14,143 nucleotides of DNA, taken from the NCBI GenBank assembly GCA_046484975.1, contig JAWOHX010000125.1, positions 1 through 14,143 of the forward strand. Direction: 5' to 3'. Each line of letters opens with the position of its first letter. Position 1 is the stretch's first letter. Under the pieces are notes generated by a model, which saw only the letters and a program-made list of their open reading frames with translations, was not told the origin of the DNA and did no database searches. Both the position numbers and the translations under genes were made by a program. Source of the stretch: JAWOHX01 sp046484975. Lineage in GTDB: Bacteria > Bacillota > Clostridia > DUPQ01. Shown here piece after piece: positions 1 to 7,487 of this stretch.

Positions 1-1847
1 CCGATGTCCGAAGCGAATCCGGGATCGGTGACGGAAATCTCCACGGTCTCGCCGGCACGGAGGCCTTTGAGTTCCTTGTGGAGTCTCATGATGGGGCCGG
101 GGCACTGGAGCCCGCATGCGTTGATGCGGTTGTCGGATTTTTCCGGTTCCCCTCTGTCAGTGAACCGGTCCGTCGCAGCGGCATGGGCACATGATTGTAT
201 GGAATATGTGGTATAGCCTCCCGCCAGGTTCCTCACTTGATTGAACCCATTGTGCAGAAGGATCCTGCATGCCAGGTAGGAGCGAAAGCGCACGGCGCAG
301 TGGACGATGAGGAGCTTTTCAGCAGGGACCTCTTGGAGCCTGTCACGCAGGTCATCCAGCTGGATGTTCAGCGCACCCTCGATGTGGCCCATCTGGTATT
401 CCTCAGGCGTCCTGACATCCAGGACGGCATAGGTTCCCTGTTCCAGTGTTTCCAACTCCCTGACCAGGATGTTGTCCACAACTCCCTTGAGGATGTTCTC
501 GGCGGAATACCCTGCCATGTTCACCGGATCCTTGGCGGAGGAATAGGGGGGTGCATAGCAGAGTTCCAGGTCCTTGAGGTCCTCCACGGTCCCGTTCATG
601 CGGATGACGGTGGCGATGACATCCATCCGCTTGTCCACTCCCTCATAGCCCACCGCCTGGGCTCCCAGAACCTTTCCTTCCAGGGAAAAGACCAGCTTCA
701 GGGTCATGCTTAGGGCACCGGGGTAATATCCCGCATGGGAATTGGGATGGAGGATGGTCACTTTGTAGTCCCGGTTGAGCTCCTTGCCCAACCTGTCAAG
801 GTTCTTCTCGTTGAGTCCAGTTGTGGCGGAGGTGAGGTCGAAGACCTTCACCACACAGCTTCCCTGGGTGCCCTTGTATTCCTGGTCAAGCCCGCAGATG
901 TTGTCGGCGCAGATCCTTCCCTGCTTGTTGGCAGGCCCTGCCAGTGGGACCATGGTCCTGTCCCCGGTGATGAAGTCCGTCACCTCGACAGCATCCCCCA
1001 CGGCATAAATGGATTCGTCCGAGGTCTTCATGTCCGGGCCTGTGACGATGCCGCCCCTGCGGTTGGTCTCCAGGCCGGATTCCGAAGCCAGGCGGCCATT
1101 GGGGCTCACACCGATGGAAAGGATGGCCATGTCGGCAGTCTCCTGCCTGCCGCTTTTGAAGGAAACGGTAAGTTTGCCGTCCTTCCTTGAGAAGTTTTTG
1201 ACACCGTCCCCGAGGATGAGCTCCACTCCCTTGCCGGTGATATGCCGGTGCAGGATCTGGGCCATGTCATAGTCCAGCGGGGCCATGACCTGGTCCAGCA
1301 TTTCGGCGATGGTGACCTTGATGCCCTTTGCATGGAGGTTCTCCGCCACTTCAATGCCGATGAACCCTCCTCCCACCACAATGGCGGACCTGACGTTTTT
1401 CTCTTTGATATACCGGATGATGCCATCCATGTCCGGGATGGTCCATAGGGAGAAAATACCCTCGGAATCGATGCCCTCGATGGGAGGCTTCAGGGGACTG
1501 GAACCCGGGGACAGCACCAACACATCATAACTTTCCATATATGTCCTGCCGGTCCGGTGGTCGACAATCTCCACCTGCTTTTCCTTTCGGTGAATCCTCA
1601 AAGCCTCGTTGAGGGTGCGGATGTCCAGATTGAACCGTTTGCCCATTTCCTCAGGGGTTTGGAGGATGAGGTCTTTCCTGTCCCTGATGACATCGCCGAT
1701 ATGATAAGGCAGGCCGCAATTGGCGAAGGAGATGTACGGGCCTCTTTCCAGGATGATGATTTGAGCGGACTCATCCAGCCTCCTGAGACGGGCCGCCGTG
1801 CTGGCGCCTCCCGCCACTCCGCCCACGATGACTATTTTTTTCGACAT
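1..1847 (-). CDS. CoA-disulfide/persulfide reductase with rhodanese and TusA domains (partial, 3' end off window)
   Basis: This is a FAD- and NAD(P)H-dependent disulfide reductase of the CoADR/Npsr group, expected to reduce CoA disulfide, CoA persulfide or polysulfide in the cytoplasm. The first 615 residues are visible, with no stop before the left edge. Residues 5-20 hold the FAD-binding fold (IVIVGGVAGGAS). Cys44 lies in SFANCGLPY, the single redox cysteine that defines CoA-disulfide reductases. A second nucleotide-binding glycine motif (VVGGGFIG) is near 155-162 and the FAD motif YAVGDA is around Asp285. A rhodanese domain follows at about 455-550 with active-site Cys517 in HCAVRFRS. A TusA/SirA domain then begins with CGLQCPGP (Cys578, Cys582). 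The start is ATG at 1847-1845 with AGGAGG at 1859-1854. Proteins of this layout often end in a DsrE-like domain, which may lie beyond the edge. It is transcribed away from the rest of the window. Confidence 0.93.
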   Translation of the reverse strand, partial: MSKKIVIVGGVAGGASTAARLRRLDESAQIIILERGPYISFANCGLPYHIGDVIRDRKDLILQTPEEMGKRFNLDIRTLNEALRIHRKEKQVEIVDHRTGRTYMESYDVLVLSPGSSPLKPPIEGIDSEGIFSLWTIPDMDGIIRYIKEKNVRSAIVVGGGFIGIEVAENLHAKGIKVTIAEMLDQVMAPLDYDMAQILHRHITGKGVELILGDGVKNFSRKDGKLTVSFKSGRQETADMAILSIGVSPNGRLASESGLETNRRGGIVTGPDMKTSDESIYAVGDAVEVTDFITGDRTMVPLAGPANKQGRICADNICGLDQEYKGTQGSCVVKVFDLTSATTGLNEKNLDRLGKELNRDYKVTILHPNSHAGYYPGALSMTLKLVFSLEGKVLGAQAVGYEGVDKRMDVIATVIRMNGTVEDLKDLELCYAPPYSSAKDPVNMAGYSAENILKGVVDNILVRELETLEQGTYAVLDVRTPEEYQMGHIEGALNIQLDDLRDRLQEVPAEKLLIVHCAVRFRSYLACRILLHNGFNQVRNLAGGYTTYSIQSCAHAAATDRFTDRGEPEKSDNRINACGLQCPGPIMRLHKELKGLRAGETVEISVTDPGFASDI

Positions 1848-1899
1848 GACAAACCTCCTGTCGATTGATTCATGGATTTCCCCACTTGTTATACCCAAT

Positions 1900-1929
1900 A
1901 TTATACATGAAATCACCCGTTCGATGGAA
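1900..1929 (-). promoter_or_regulatory. Likely promoter of the CoA-disulfide reductase gene
   Basis: Read on the minus strand, a perfect TATAAT occupies 1905-1900 and a weak -35 match (TTCCAT) occupies 1929-1924, with an 18-base spacer. Transcription would start near 1893, giving a leader of about 46 bases before the ATG at 1847. No regulator site was recognised. The -10 is convincing; the -35 is a guess. Confidence 0.5.
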
Positions 1930-1984
1930 ATGCCCGGGGACACGACGGTTCAGCATGAAAAACGCATGTTTGGACACAATCAGG

Positions 1985-2013
1985 TTTCACGCCGACCCAT
2001 TCTTTGCTAGAAT
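1985..2013 (+). promoter_or_regulatory. Likely promoter of the leucine-rich-repeat gene (extended -10)
   Basis: TTTCAC at 1985-1990 and TAGAAT at 2008-2013 are 17 bases apart, and the -10 is preceded by TGC, an extended -10 element. Transcription would start near 2020, just before the Shine-Dalgarno GGGGAGG at 2023-2029 and the ATG at 2036. It is divergent from the reductase promoter in the same 188-base intergenic region, so the two genes could share regulation. Confidence 0.5.
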
Positions 2014-2035
2014 GGTGCCATAGGGGAGGTGCATC

Positions 2036-2656
2036 ATGGGAAAACTGGCGGACAGCTCAGCTTGGGACCCGCAGAAGGGTTTTGTGAAGCAGAACCACAG
2101 GAAGACAAGCAAGATCATTGTTGTCGTGGCAATATGCCTGGTGGCCGTTGCATTCGTCGGTACCCTGGCCGTATCCTACGGATGGTTGTTCCGCAGGCCG
2201 GATTACCGGGTTGACACGGAGACGGGGACCCTTCTTGGCTGGGAGGGGACGGACGGCCGGCATGGCCGGTTCCGGACCGCTTCGATTCCGGCCGAATGGG
2301 AGGGAACACCGATCCGGATCATCGGTGAATACGCCTTCGCAGGCGATCTGCTCTCCCGGGTCACCATCCCGGAAGGGGTGGAGCGCATCGAACGATATGC
2401 ATTCTGGGCGAACCAGCTCGAGGAAATCACCATCCCCAAAAGCATCACCGATGTCGGGGATCGTGCGCTCCAGTCCAACATGCTGACGCGTATCACCATG
2501 ATGCAGGGGGACACGGTGCTGGGGGACAACCTGCTCAACGGGAGCGACAACAATTTCAGGGATGCATACCTGGTGGGGGGAGCCGGGACATATGCCGGGA
2601 CCCAGGCCGGGGAATGGAGAAAAACCAGTGAGGCCCCCTCTGGCGCCAGTCCCTGA
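2036..2656 (+). CDS. Small membrane-anchored BspA-type leucine-rich-repeat protein
   Basis: This 206-residue protein has a charged N-terminus, one hydrophobic segment at about residues 27-48 (an uncleaved anchor or signal anchor), then an outward-facing domain. Residues about 92-155 form some three repeats of the LRR_5/BspA type, recognisable by the recurring pattern of a conserved Ala-Phe (YAF at 99-101 and 121-123), an L..(I/V)TIP step (VTIP, ITIP) and a glycine/isoleucine turn. The tail has GGAGTYAG followed by Trp194, resembling the short C-terminal element seen in other bacterial BspA-like proteins. It is small for this family, whose surface members often have many repeats. Function is unknown; such repeats usually mediate protein contacts. 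The start at 2036 is supported by GGGGAGG at 2023-2029. No terminator is evident before the next gene. Confidence 0.78.
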   Translation: MGKLADSSAWDPQKGFVKQNHRKTSKIIVVVAICLVAVAFVGTLAVSYGWLFRRPDYRVDTETGTLLGWEGTDGRHGRFRTASIPAEWEGTPIRIIGEYAFAGDLLSRVTIPEGVERIERYAFWANQLEEITIPKSITDVGDRALQSNMLTRITMMQGDTVLGDNLLNGSDNNFRDAYLVGGAGTYAGTQAGEWRKTSEAPSGASP

Positions 2657-2660
2657 GGGC

Positions 2661-2670
2661 ATGGTATAAT
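2661..2670 (+). promoter_or_regulatory. Perfect extended -10 element immediately before the AI-2E family gene
   Basis: ATGGTATAAT contains TATAAT at 2665-2670 with TG one base upstream. Normal spacing puts the transcription start near 2677, which is the A of the next ATG, so the message could be leaderless or nearly so. No TTGACA-like -35 is seen. The same string, TGGTATAATGG, recurs at 3763-3773. It could also be a chance match. Confidence 0.4.
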
Positions 2671-2676
2671 GGGGGC

Positions 2677-3150
2677 ATGGGAGAGAAAATCGCAGAGTTT
2701 TTCAGAAGGTCCGTACAGGCCACGGGAAGGTATTTCATCGGCAAGACCATTACCTCCCTGATCATTGCCCTGCTATGCTACATTGTATTCCGGATCATCG
2801 GCATCCACCTGTCCGGCCTCATGGCTTTCATCGTGTTCCTGACCAATTTTGTCCCTGTCTTCGGCCCATGGGTTGGTGCTCTGGCAGCCGGACTCATCGC
2901 ATTGTTTGATGTCCCTGTCTTCGCCCTTTACGCCGTGGGAGTGATCCTCGTCCTCCAGATAACGGAGCAATTCCTGCTGATGCCCCTCATCGTGGGAAAG
3001 GCGGTGGAGCTCAAACCTCTGATCATTGTGATGGCGGTGATCCTGGCAGGAGCCTTCCTCGGATTCTGGGGGATCCTGTTCGCCGTGCCTGCGGCGGCCG
3101 TCATCAAGATTGCGTGGCAGGTGTTCTCCCGGAAGAAGGAGAAACCATGA
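2677..3150 (+). CDS. AI-2E family membrane protein, C-terminal half only
   Basis: This 157-residue, strongly hydrophobic protein matches the C-terminal half of the AI-2E/PerM/YdiK permease family. Recognisable parts are the NFVP..GPW..AL segment (about residues 49-60), the QITEQFLLMPLIVGK stretch with its conserved glycine-lysine, and the closing LGFWGILFAVPAAAVIK helix. Family members usually have about 350 residues and eight membrane helices; here the first half is absent, leaving perhaps four. An in-frame TGA at 2629-2631 precedes the ATG at 2677 with no other ATG between, so the missing half is not encoded in frame just upstream. It may be a natural half-size version or a truncated remnant. 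There is no well-spaced ribosome site: the G-run at 2671-2675 abuts the ATG. Its stop overlaps the next gene by 4 bases. Confidence 0.75.
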   Translation: MGEKIAEFFRRSVQATGRYFIGKTITSLIIALLCYIVFRIIGIHLSGLMAFIVFLTNFVPVFGPWVGALAAGLIALFDVPVFALYAVGVILVLQITEQFLLMPLIVGKAVELKPLIIVMAVILAGAFLGFWGILFAVPAAAVIKIAWQVFSRKKEKP

Positions 3151-3770
3151 TTTTCCTCACCGGGACGGTGCCCCTGTTTTTCGCCATACTGGCTCTTTCC
3201 ACAGGCAGGTATTTGTACAAGGCCCTGGTCACATCCTCCATCCTCCTCATTCTGACGGCATATATCACGCTGTCAGGAAACAACATGTCATATTTCATCC
3301 TTGCAGGCGCCCTGGCCTGTTCCATCCTAGGGGACTATTTCCTTTCCTTCAAGGAAAAAAACAAAAACCACTATATCCGAGGCATACTGGTCTTTTTTGC
3401 GGCCCATGGATTCTACCTGGCATACATGCTTGTGAAAGGGGTTATGCACCTGCCTGCCTTGCTCATCCTTGTTGGGGTCTTCGGCCTGTATTTCATCCTA
3501 CGGATGAAAAAGGGCATCAAGGAAAGGGCAATGCTATATGCCGTCCTCGCCTACCTGCTCATCTCCTGCTTCACCCTGGCCGCATCCCTCGGCCTTGAGG
3601 TCGATCCGACAGCCAAGGCGCTGCTGGTGTCTGCGATTGCACTGATCATGTTCTCCGACATCATGATCGCGGAGACGGATTTCATGGGAAACAAAATGAC
3701 GGGGGAATGGATCCTCCCCTCATATTACCTGGCCCACATCCTCATCCTTTTCGCCGGGTTTCTGGTATAA
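3147..3770 (+). CDS. YhhN/TMEM86-family membrane protein (lysoplasmalogenase-like)
   Basis: This 207-residue protein has about eight hydrophobic segments and fits the YhhN family (PF07947), whose vertebrate members TMEM86A/B hydrolyse the vinyl-ether bond of lysoplasmalogens. Family landmarks are the YKAL segment at about 24-27, GDYFL at 62-66, HGFY at 87-90, the SD pair at 170-171 in MFSDIMIA, and the closing YYLAHILI helix at about 193-200. The two aspartates are the suspected catalytic residues of the family. The ATG at 3147 was chosen over an in-frame ATG at 3114: it follows AAGGAG at 3136-3141, overlaps the preceding stop as ATGA (translational coupling), and lets the protein begin directly with its first membrane helix. 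Bacterial YhhN substrates are mostly untested. Plasmalogen-making anaerobes would fit, but that is inference. Confidence 0.85.
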   Translation: MIFLTGTVPLFFAILALSTGRYLYKALVTSSILLILTAYITLSGNNMSYFILAGALACSILGDYFLSFKEKNKNHYIRGILVFFAAHGFYLAYMLVKGVMHLPALLILVGVFGLYFILRMKKGIKERAMLYAVLAYLLISCFTLAASLGLEVDPTAKALLVSAIALIMFSDIMIAETDFMGNKMTGEWILPSYYLAHILILFAGFLV

Positions 3771-3773
3771 TGG
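3763..3773 (+). promoter_or_regulatory. Likely extended -10 promoter of the PocR-AraC regulator gene
   Basis: TGGTATAATGG places TATAAT at 3766-3771 with an upstream TG, and overlaps the stop codon (3768-3770) of the YhhN gene. Transcription would start near 3778, giving a leader of about 25 bases before the ATG at 3803. No good -35 is present, which an extended -10 can tolerate. The same 11-base string occurs at 2663-2673. Confidence 0.5.
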
Positions 3774-3802
3774 TCAGTAGGCGGGGAAAGGGGACTTAGG
3801 CG

Positions 3803-5557
3803 ATGTTCAACATATTCGACATGCTGGGCAGGGAGACAATCCAGAACTTCAGGAGCGCGTTCTTTGCGGCCACCGGGATGCTTTTGTCCTTCGCGGACAG
3901 GGACCACAGGCAATACAACACTTACTACGCAGGCTCCCGTTGTGAATACTGCCACCTGATGAACGCATCGGTGAAGGGCCTGGACATGTGCATCACCTGT
4001 TCCCGGGAGGCGGGGAAAAGGGCTGCGTCCACCGGAAAACCCCTCATATACAAATGCCACAGCGGACTCTCCGAAATCGTGGTCCCCATCCTCATCAACG
4101 GGGAGCACTTTGGCAGCGTCTACAGTGGTCAGGTGATGTCCGTGAAGCCGACTGCCGAGTTGTTCCAGCCTGTGAAGGAACGACTGGAAAAGGAAGGCCT
4201 GCTCAACGAAGCCATCGAGAAAGCCTACTTCAATGTGCCCGTCATATCCGAAAGCCGCCTGGAGCTGGTGGTGAATCTCCTTGGCATCATGGTGGACTAT
4301 TTCGTGGAAAGCGAAGTAAATGCCATCCTGAAGGAACACATCAGGGAGGAGAAGGAAAGGTTGGACCAGGTGGTCCCGTACATCAGGAACGAGATCTTCA
4401 ACGACATCATCCACAACGAAACCCACAAGCTCGCCGGCCTGGACAAAAGGGTCAGCGCCCTGGGGCTGACCCAGACACCCAATGTGGTGCTGGTGGGAAA
4501 ACTGGACGGCTTTGCGGATTTCATGAAGAGCCGGGAGAAGAATGACGAACTGGAGATCAGATACATGATCATGGAGGCCCTGTCCCGGCAGTTCAACGAC
4601 TCCAGGGACAGCCTGTTCCATGTCCTGGAAGACGGCCGGTTCATGGCCCTTTTATATATCCGGGCCCATCCGGATGAAGACTTCCGGAGAAAGCTCAGCC
4701 TTGCCATGGCGGAGCACATCCGCATGATCATTTTCAGCAAGACTTTGTTCACCTCCATCATCGGGGTTGGGAGGGTTTATGACGACACCCCGTACCTGGG
4801 TGCCTCATATATTGAGGCCAACAACGCCCAGATCCACGGGAAACTTCTGGGAAGAAACCAGATCATCCACATCGACGACATCGTGGTGAGGAACGAGGAG
4901 CCTGTTGTCTACCACATCAATCACCGGGAACTCATCAACAGGATCATCCTTCTGGACGAGAACGGGGCCGTGGATGTGCTGGATGGCATGTTCCGGGATT
5001 TCTTCCTGCTCAACGAGAACGATGTGAACAAGGTCAAGGCCTTTGGAATGGAGCTGCTCAACGAGATCCTGGACAGTGTCGTCCATGGAGAAACAGGAAC
5101 CGATGTCCATGCCGATAAAATCGAATATTTCCACAAGCTCATACAGCTGGGCACTGTGCCGGAGATTTATGAGTGGGAAAAGGCCACCGTCATGTCGGTC
5201 ATCGGCCTGGTCCGGGAATCCAGAAGCCAGCGGGACAGGACCATCATCAGGAAGGCCCTGGATTTCATCGAGGAGAACCACAGCCGGGACATCAACATAG
5301 ACGATGTGGCCGCAGCAGTGTTCTTAAGCCCCAACTATTTCGGATGGGTGTTCAAGAAGGAGATGAAAATGACCTATGTGGAATACCTGACCGGATTGCG
5401 GATGGAAAAAGCAAAGAAGCTTCTCAAAAACACCGATTACTCCATCCAGATGATTGCTGAGAAAGTGGGTTACGACTACGCAAACTATTTCAGCCAGGTG
5501 TTCAAGAAGCATACAGGTCTCAACCCCAGCATCTACAGGAAAAGCAAAGAGTCATAA
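3803..5557 (+). CDS. PocR-domain AraC-family transcriptional regulator
   Basis: This 584-residue protein is a cytoplasmic ligand-responsive DNA-binding regulator. Residues about 8-170 form a PocR-type sensory domain (PF10114), with the cysteine set C47, C50, C63, C66 and C85, the YKCHSGL element at 83-89 and a G..YSGQV segment near 104-111. A helical linker at about 170-200 leads to a central region (about 215-370) resembling the degenerate GGDEF-like part of some two-part AraC regulators; that match is weak. The last 100 or so residues are a double helix-turn-helix AraC domain, with the hallmark GYDYANYFSQVFKKHTGLNP near the end. The start follows AGGGGA at 3789-3794. The neighbouring parallel run of metabolic genes is the expected target, probably activated by a pathway compound. 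The PocR paradigm is propanediol-responsive, but the ligand here is unknown. Confidence 0.9.
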   Translation: MFNIFDMLGRETIQNFRSAFFAATGMLLSFADRDHRQYNTYYAGSRCEYCHLMNASVKGLDMCITCSREAGKRAASTGKPLIYKCHSGLSEIVVPILINGEHFGSVYSGQVMSVKPTAELFQPVKERLEKEGLLNEAIEKAYFNVPVISESRLELVVNLLGIMVDYFVESEVNAILKEHIREEKERLDQVVPYIRNEIFNDIIHNETHKLAGLDKRVSALGLTQTPNVVLVGKLDGFADFMKSREKNDELEIRYMIMEALSRQFNDSRDSLFHVLEDGRFMALLYIRAHPDEDFRRKLSLAMAEHIRMIIFSKTLFTSIIGVGRVYDDTPYLGASYIEANNAQIHGKLLGRNQIIHIDDIVVRNEEPVVYHINHRELINRIILLDENGAVDVLDGMFRDFFLLNENDVNKVKAFGMELLNEILDSVVHGETGTDVHADKIEYFHKLIQLGTVPEIYEWEKATVMSVIGLVRESRSQRDRTIIRKALDFIEENHSRDINIDDVAAAVFLSPNYFGWVFKKEMKMTYVEYLTGLRMEKAKKLLKNTDYSIQMIAEKVGYDYANYFSQVFKKHTGLNPSIYRKSKES

Positions 5558-5569
5558 ACCGTTGCTTTT
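5540..5569. terminator. Weak AT-rich inverted repeat at the end of the regulator gene
   Basis: AAAAGCAA at 5540-5547 and TTGCTTTT at 5562-5569 can pair perfectly over 8 bases around a 14-base loop that contains the stop codon, and a T-run follows the right arm. The stem has only two G-C pairs, so it would be a weak or leaky terminator at best, possibly separating the regulator message from the operon. Confidence 0.25.
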
Positions 5570-5616
5570 TATCCGATTGGCATTGAATATTGCACATCCG
5601 CTCCAGCTTTTTCCTG

Positions 5617-5622
5617 TAGAAT
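5617..5622 (+). promoter_or_regulatory. Candidate -10 box for the metabolic operon
   Basis: The 106-base gap between the regulator and the operon contains TAGAAT at 5617-5622, the same hexamer used before the leucine-rich-repeat gene. A start near 5629 would give a leader of about 35 bases. The nearest TTGCAC (5590-5595) is 21 bases upstream, too far for a normal -35, as expected for a promoter needing an AraC-type activator. TATATA at 5628-5633 is an alternative. The regulator's binding site was not identified. Confidence 0.35.
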
Positions 5623-5663
5623 GACCGTATATAAATGAATCATGAACAGGAGAGTAGGATGAT

Positions 5664-6476
5664 ATGATGAAGAATATTCTGTCTTGCAGCACCCACTGCT
5701 ACAACAGGTTTCCTTTCGAGAGGGCTTTGAAAGGCATCGCAGCATCAGGGCTTGGCTATGTTGAAATCGGCGCCATACCCGGGCATTGCGACCATGTGCG
5801 TCCGGAGGCGATGAGCCCCGTGCAGGTCCGGGAAGCGCTTGCACTGGTGGCGGGTTATGGGCTCAAACCCTCCAGTATCAGCGGGCATTGCGACCTGACC
5901 ACCCCCGGGGGGGCGGAGCTGTTCAAAAAGCGCATGGATTTTGCCGTTGCTGCGGGGGCGGGCATCGTCAACACAGCAGAGGGAAACATCCAAAGCCGGG
6001 ATGACGAGGAATCGTTTTTCCGGAACATGAAGGAACTGGCGGCCTATGCGAAAGAACGGGGCCTGCTCATCGCCCTGGAGACCCACGGAGGCATCCTCGG
6101 GACGGCGAAGCGCTGCATCGAGACACTGGACCGCATCGGTTCGGAACACGTTAAGATCAACTACGACCCTGCCAACCTGATCTATTTCGAGGGGAAGGAC
6201 CCGGAGACGGACATCCTGGAAGCCGTGGACCATATCGGGCACATGCACATCAAGGACCAGCTGGAAGGCAAGGGGGTCTGGAACTTCCCGGCCATCGGGG
6301 AAGGGACAATCAATTTCAGGAAACTCTTCATCATCCTGGCGGAGAACGGCTATGCGGGGCCGCTGAGCTTTGAGATCGAGTTCGTGGAAAAAGGCCCCGC
6401 CAGCCCGGAGGAGGTGGACCAGGCCCTCATAAAGTCCGTCAGGCATGTGAAATCCATCATGAAGGAAATCAAATAG
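5664..6476 (+). CDS. Sugar phosphate isomerase/epimerase-type TIM-barrel protein
   Basis: This 270-residue protein belongs to the xylose-isomerase-like/AP endonuclease 2 barrel family (PF01261), which includes sugar epimerases, inosose isomerase (IolI) and inosose dehydratase (IolE). Likely metal-binding residues sit at strand ends: Glu139 in ALETHGG, Asp168 in NYDPAN, His193/His195 in HMHIKD, and Glu237 or Glu239 in SFEIEF. His75 in SGHCD and Glu34 line the early strands. Length is normal for the family. The start ATG at 5664 (a second ATG follows at once) is preceded by AGGAGAG at 5648-5654. It is the first gene of the cluster and lies 16 bases before a Gfo/Idh/MocA dehydrogenase, a frequent partner in sugar and inositol pathways. 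It probably isomerises, epimerises or dehydrates a keto sugar or cyclitol; the exact reaction cannot be read from sequence. Confidence 0.88.
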   Translation: MMKNILSCSTHCYNRFPFERALKGIAASGLGYVEIGAIPGHCDHVRPEAMSPVQVREALALVAGYGLKPSSISGHCDLTTPGGAELFKKRMDFAVAAGAGIVNTAEGNIQSRDDEESFFRNMKELAAYAKERGLLIALETHGGILGTAKRCIETLDRIGSEHVKINYDPANLIYFEGKDPETDILEAVDHIGHMHIKDQLEGKGVWNFPAIGEGTINFRKLFIILAENGYAGPLSFEIEFVEKGPASPEEVDQALIKSVRHVKSIMKEIK

Positions 6477-6492
6477 ACAGGGGGACCGGGAT

Positions 6493-7473
6493 ATGAGAAT
6501 CGGGATACTGGGTGCCGGATTCATGGGAAGGACCCATCTTCAAAGCTATCTGGGGCACCCGCTGTGCGACAGCTGTACCGTCTATGACAGCAATGCCGAT
6601 AAGGCGAAGGCCCTGGCTTTGGCCTTTGGCGTCAACCACACAACCGACCTGCAGACCATGCTCTCGGCGGACATGGATGTACTGGACATCTGCCTGCCCA
6701 CCTTTCTGCACAAGGAGTATGTTGTGATGGCGGCGGAGGCCGGCAGGCACATCCTGTGCGAAAAACCCATGGCCGTCAGCCTGGAGGAATGCGATGAGAT
6801 CATCAGGGCGGTGAAAAACAAGGGCGTCAGATACATGGTGGGCCATGTGGTCCGTTTCTGGCCTGAGTACAAGTACATCAAGGAGATGGTCCTGTCGGGG
6901 GAGTTGGGAAAACCCCTCTATGCCTCCGCAGCCAGAATGCAACCCATCCCCGCCTGGAGCGAGAACCACTGGATCGTGGACCCGAAACTGAGCTGTGGAG
7001 GGATCGTAGACCTCCAGATCCACGACCTGGACCTGATGGCGTGGCTCTTCGGCATGCCTTCCACCGTCAGGACAGTGGGAAACAAGTCGGTCCACGGGGC
7101 CTGGGAACAGGTCATCACCGTCATGGAGCATGGGGACGGCGTCAAGACGGTGGTGGACGCCTGCAACCTGATGCCTGAGGGGTATCCGTTCACCGCAAGG
7201 CTCAAGGTGGTGTTCACCCATGGATGCATCGAGTACGACAGCAACCTGGGGAACACCCTGGCTGTCTACCGGGAAGGCCAGAAGGAGGAACACCCAAAAC
7301 TGCAGGAAGAGGATGGATACCGCCAGGAAACGGCATACTTCCTCGAGTGCGTCGCCCATGGCAGGGAAATGACGATCGTCAGGCCGGAGGATGCGAGAAA
7401 CGCCTTGCTCCTGGCCTTGTCCACCAGGGAATCGGTGGAACGAGGGCAAACCATCATCATACAGAAACAATAG
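6493..7473 (+). CDS. Gfo/Idh/MocA family NAD(P)-dependent oxidoreductase
   Basis: This 326-residue protein has the two-domain layout of the glucose-fructose oxidoreductase / inositol dehydrogenase family. The N-terminal Rossmann fold opens with GILGAGFMG (residues 4-12). The EKP motif (Glu90-Lys91-Pro92) supplies the usual active-site lysine. GGIVDLQIHDLD at 169-180 contributes Asp173 and His177, the catalytic pair of this family. Expected chemistry is reversible oxidation of a ring hydroxyl of a sugar, sugar nucleotide or cyclitol to a ketone. A Shine-Dalgarno AGGGGGA lies at 6479-6485. The next gene, 14 bases on, is a DegT-type aminotransferase. In kanosamine (NtdC/NtdA), aminocyclitol and AHBA (RifL/RifK) pathways, such a dehydrogenase makes the ketone that the transaminase then uses. 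The pairing here suggests the same or the reverse chemistry. Confidence 0.92.
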   Translation: MRIGILGAGFMGRTHLQSYLGHPLCDSCTVYDSNADKAKALALAFGVNHTTDLQTMLSADMDVLDICLPTFLHKEYVVMAAEAGRHILCEKPMAVSLEECDEIIRAVKNKGVRYMVGHVVRFWPEYKYIKEMVLSGELGKPLYASAARMQPIPAWSENHWIVDPKLSCGGIVDLQIHDLDLMAWLFGMPSTVRTVGNKSVHGAWEQVITVMEHGDGVKTVVDACNLMPEGYPFTARLKVVFTHGCIEYDSNLGNTLAVYREGQKEEHPKLQEEDGYRQETAYFLECVAHGREMTIVRPEDARNALLLALSTRESVERGQTIIIQKQ

Positions 7474-7487
7474 GAGGAAATCATTTC

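Noticed and set aside
2629..2660. Possible terminator after the leucine-rich-repeat gene (CCCTC/GAGGG arms)
   Set aside because: The stem is only about 5 base pairs with a long loop and no T-run.
3114..3146. Earlier in-frame ATG for the YhhN gene
   Set aside because: It adds 11 non-hydrophobic residues and has no clear ribosome site; ATG 3147 has AAGGAG and the ATGA overlap.
5564..5612. Direct repeat GCTTTTT at 5564-5570 and 5606-5612, 42 bases apart, as a possible AraC operator
   Set aside because: Only 7 low-complexity bases match and the flanks differ, so chance is likely.
7224..7487. Longer aminotransferase frame beginning inside the dehydrogenase gene
   Set aside because: The extension overlaps the dehydrogenase by about 250 bases and resembles no family N-terminus, while AGGAGG at 7472-7477 and the GG.PV motif support ATG 7488.
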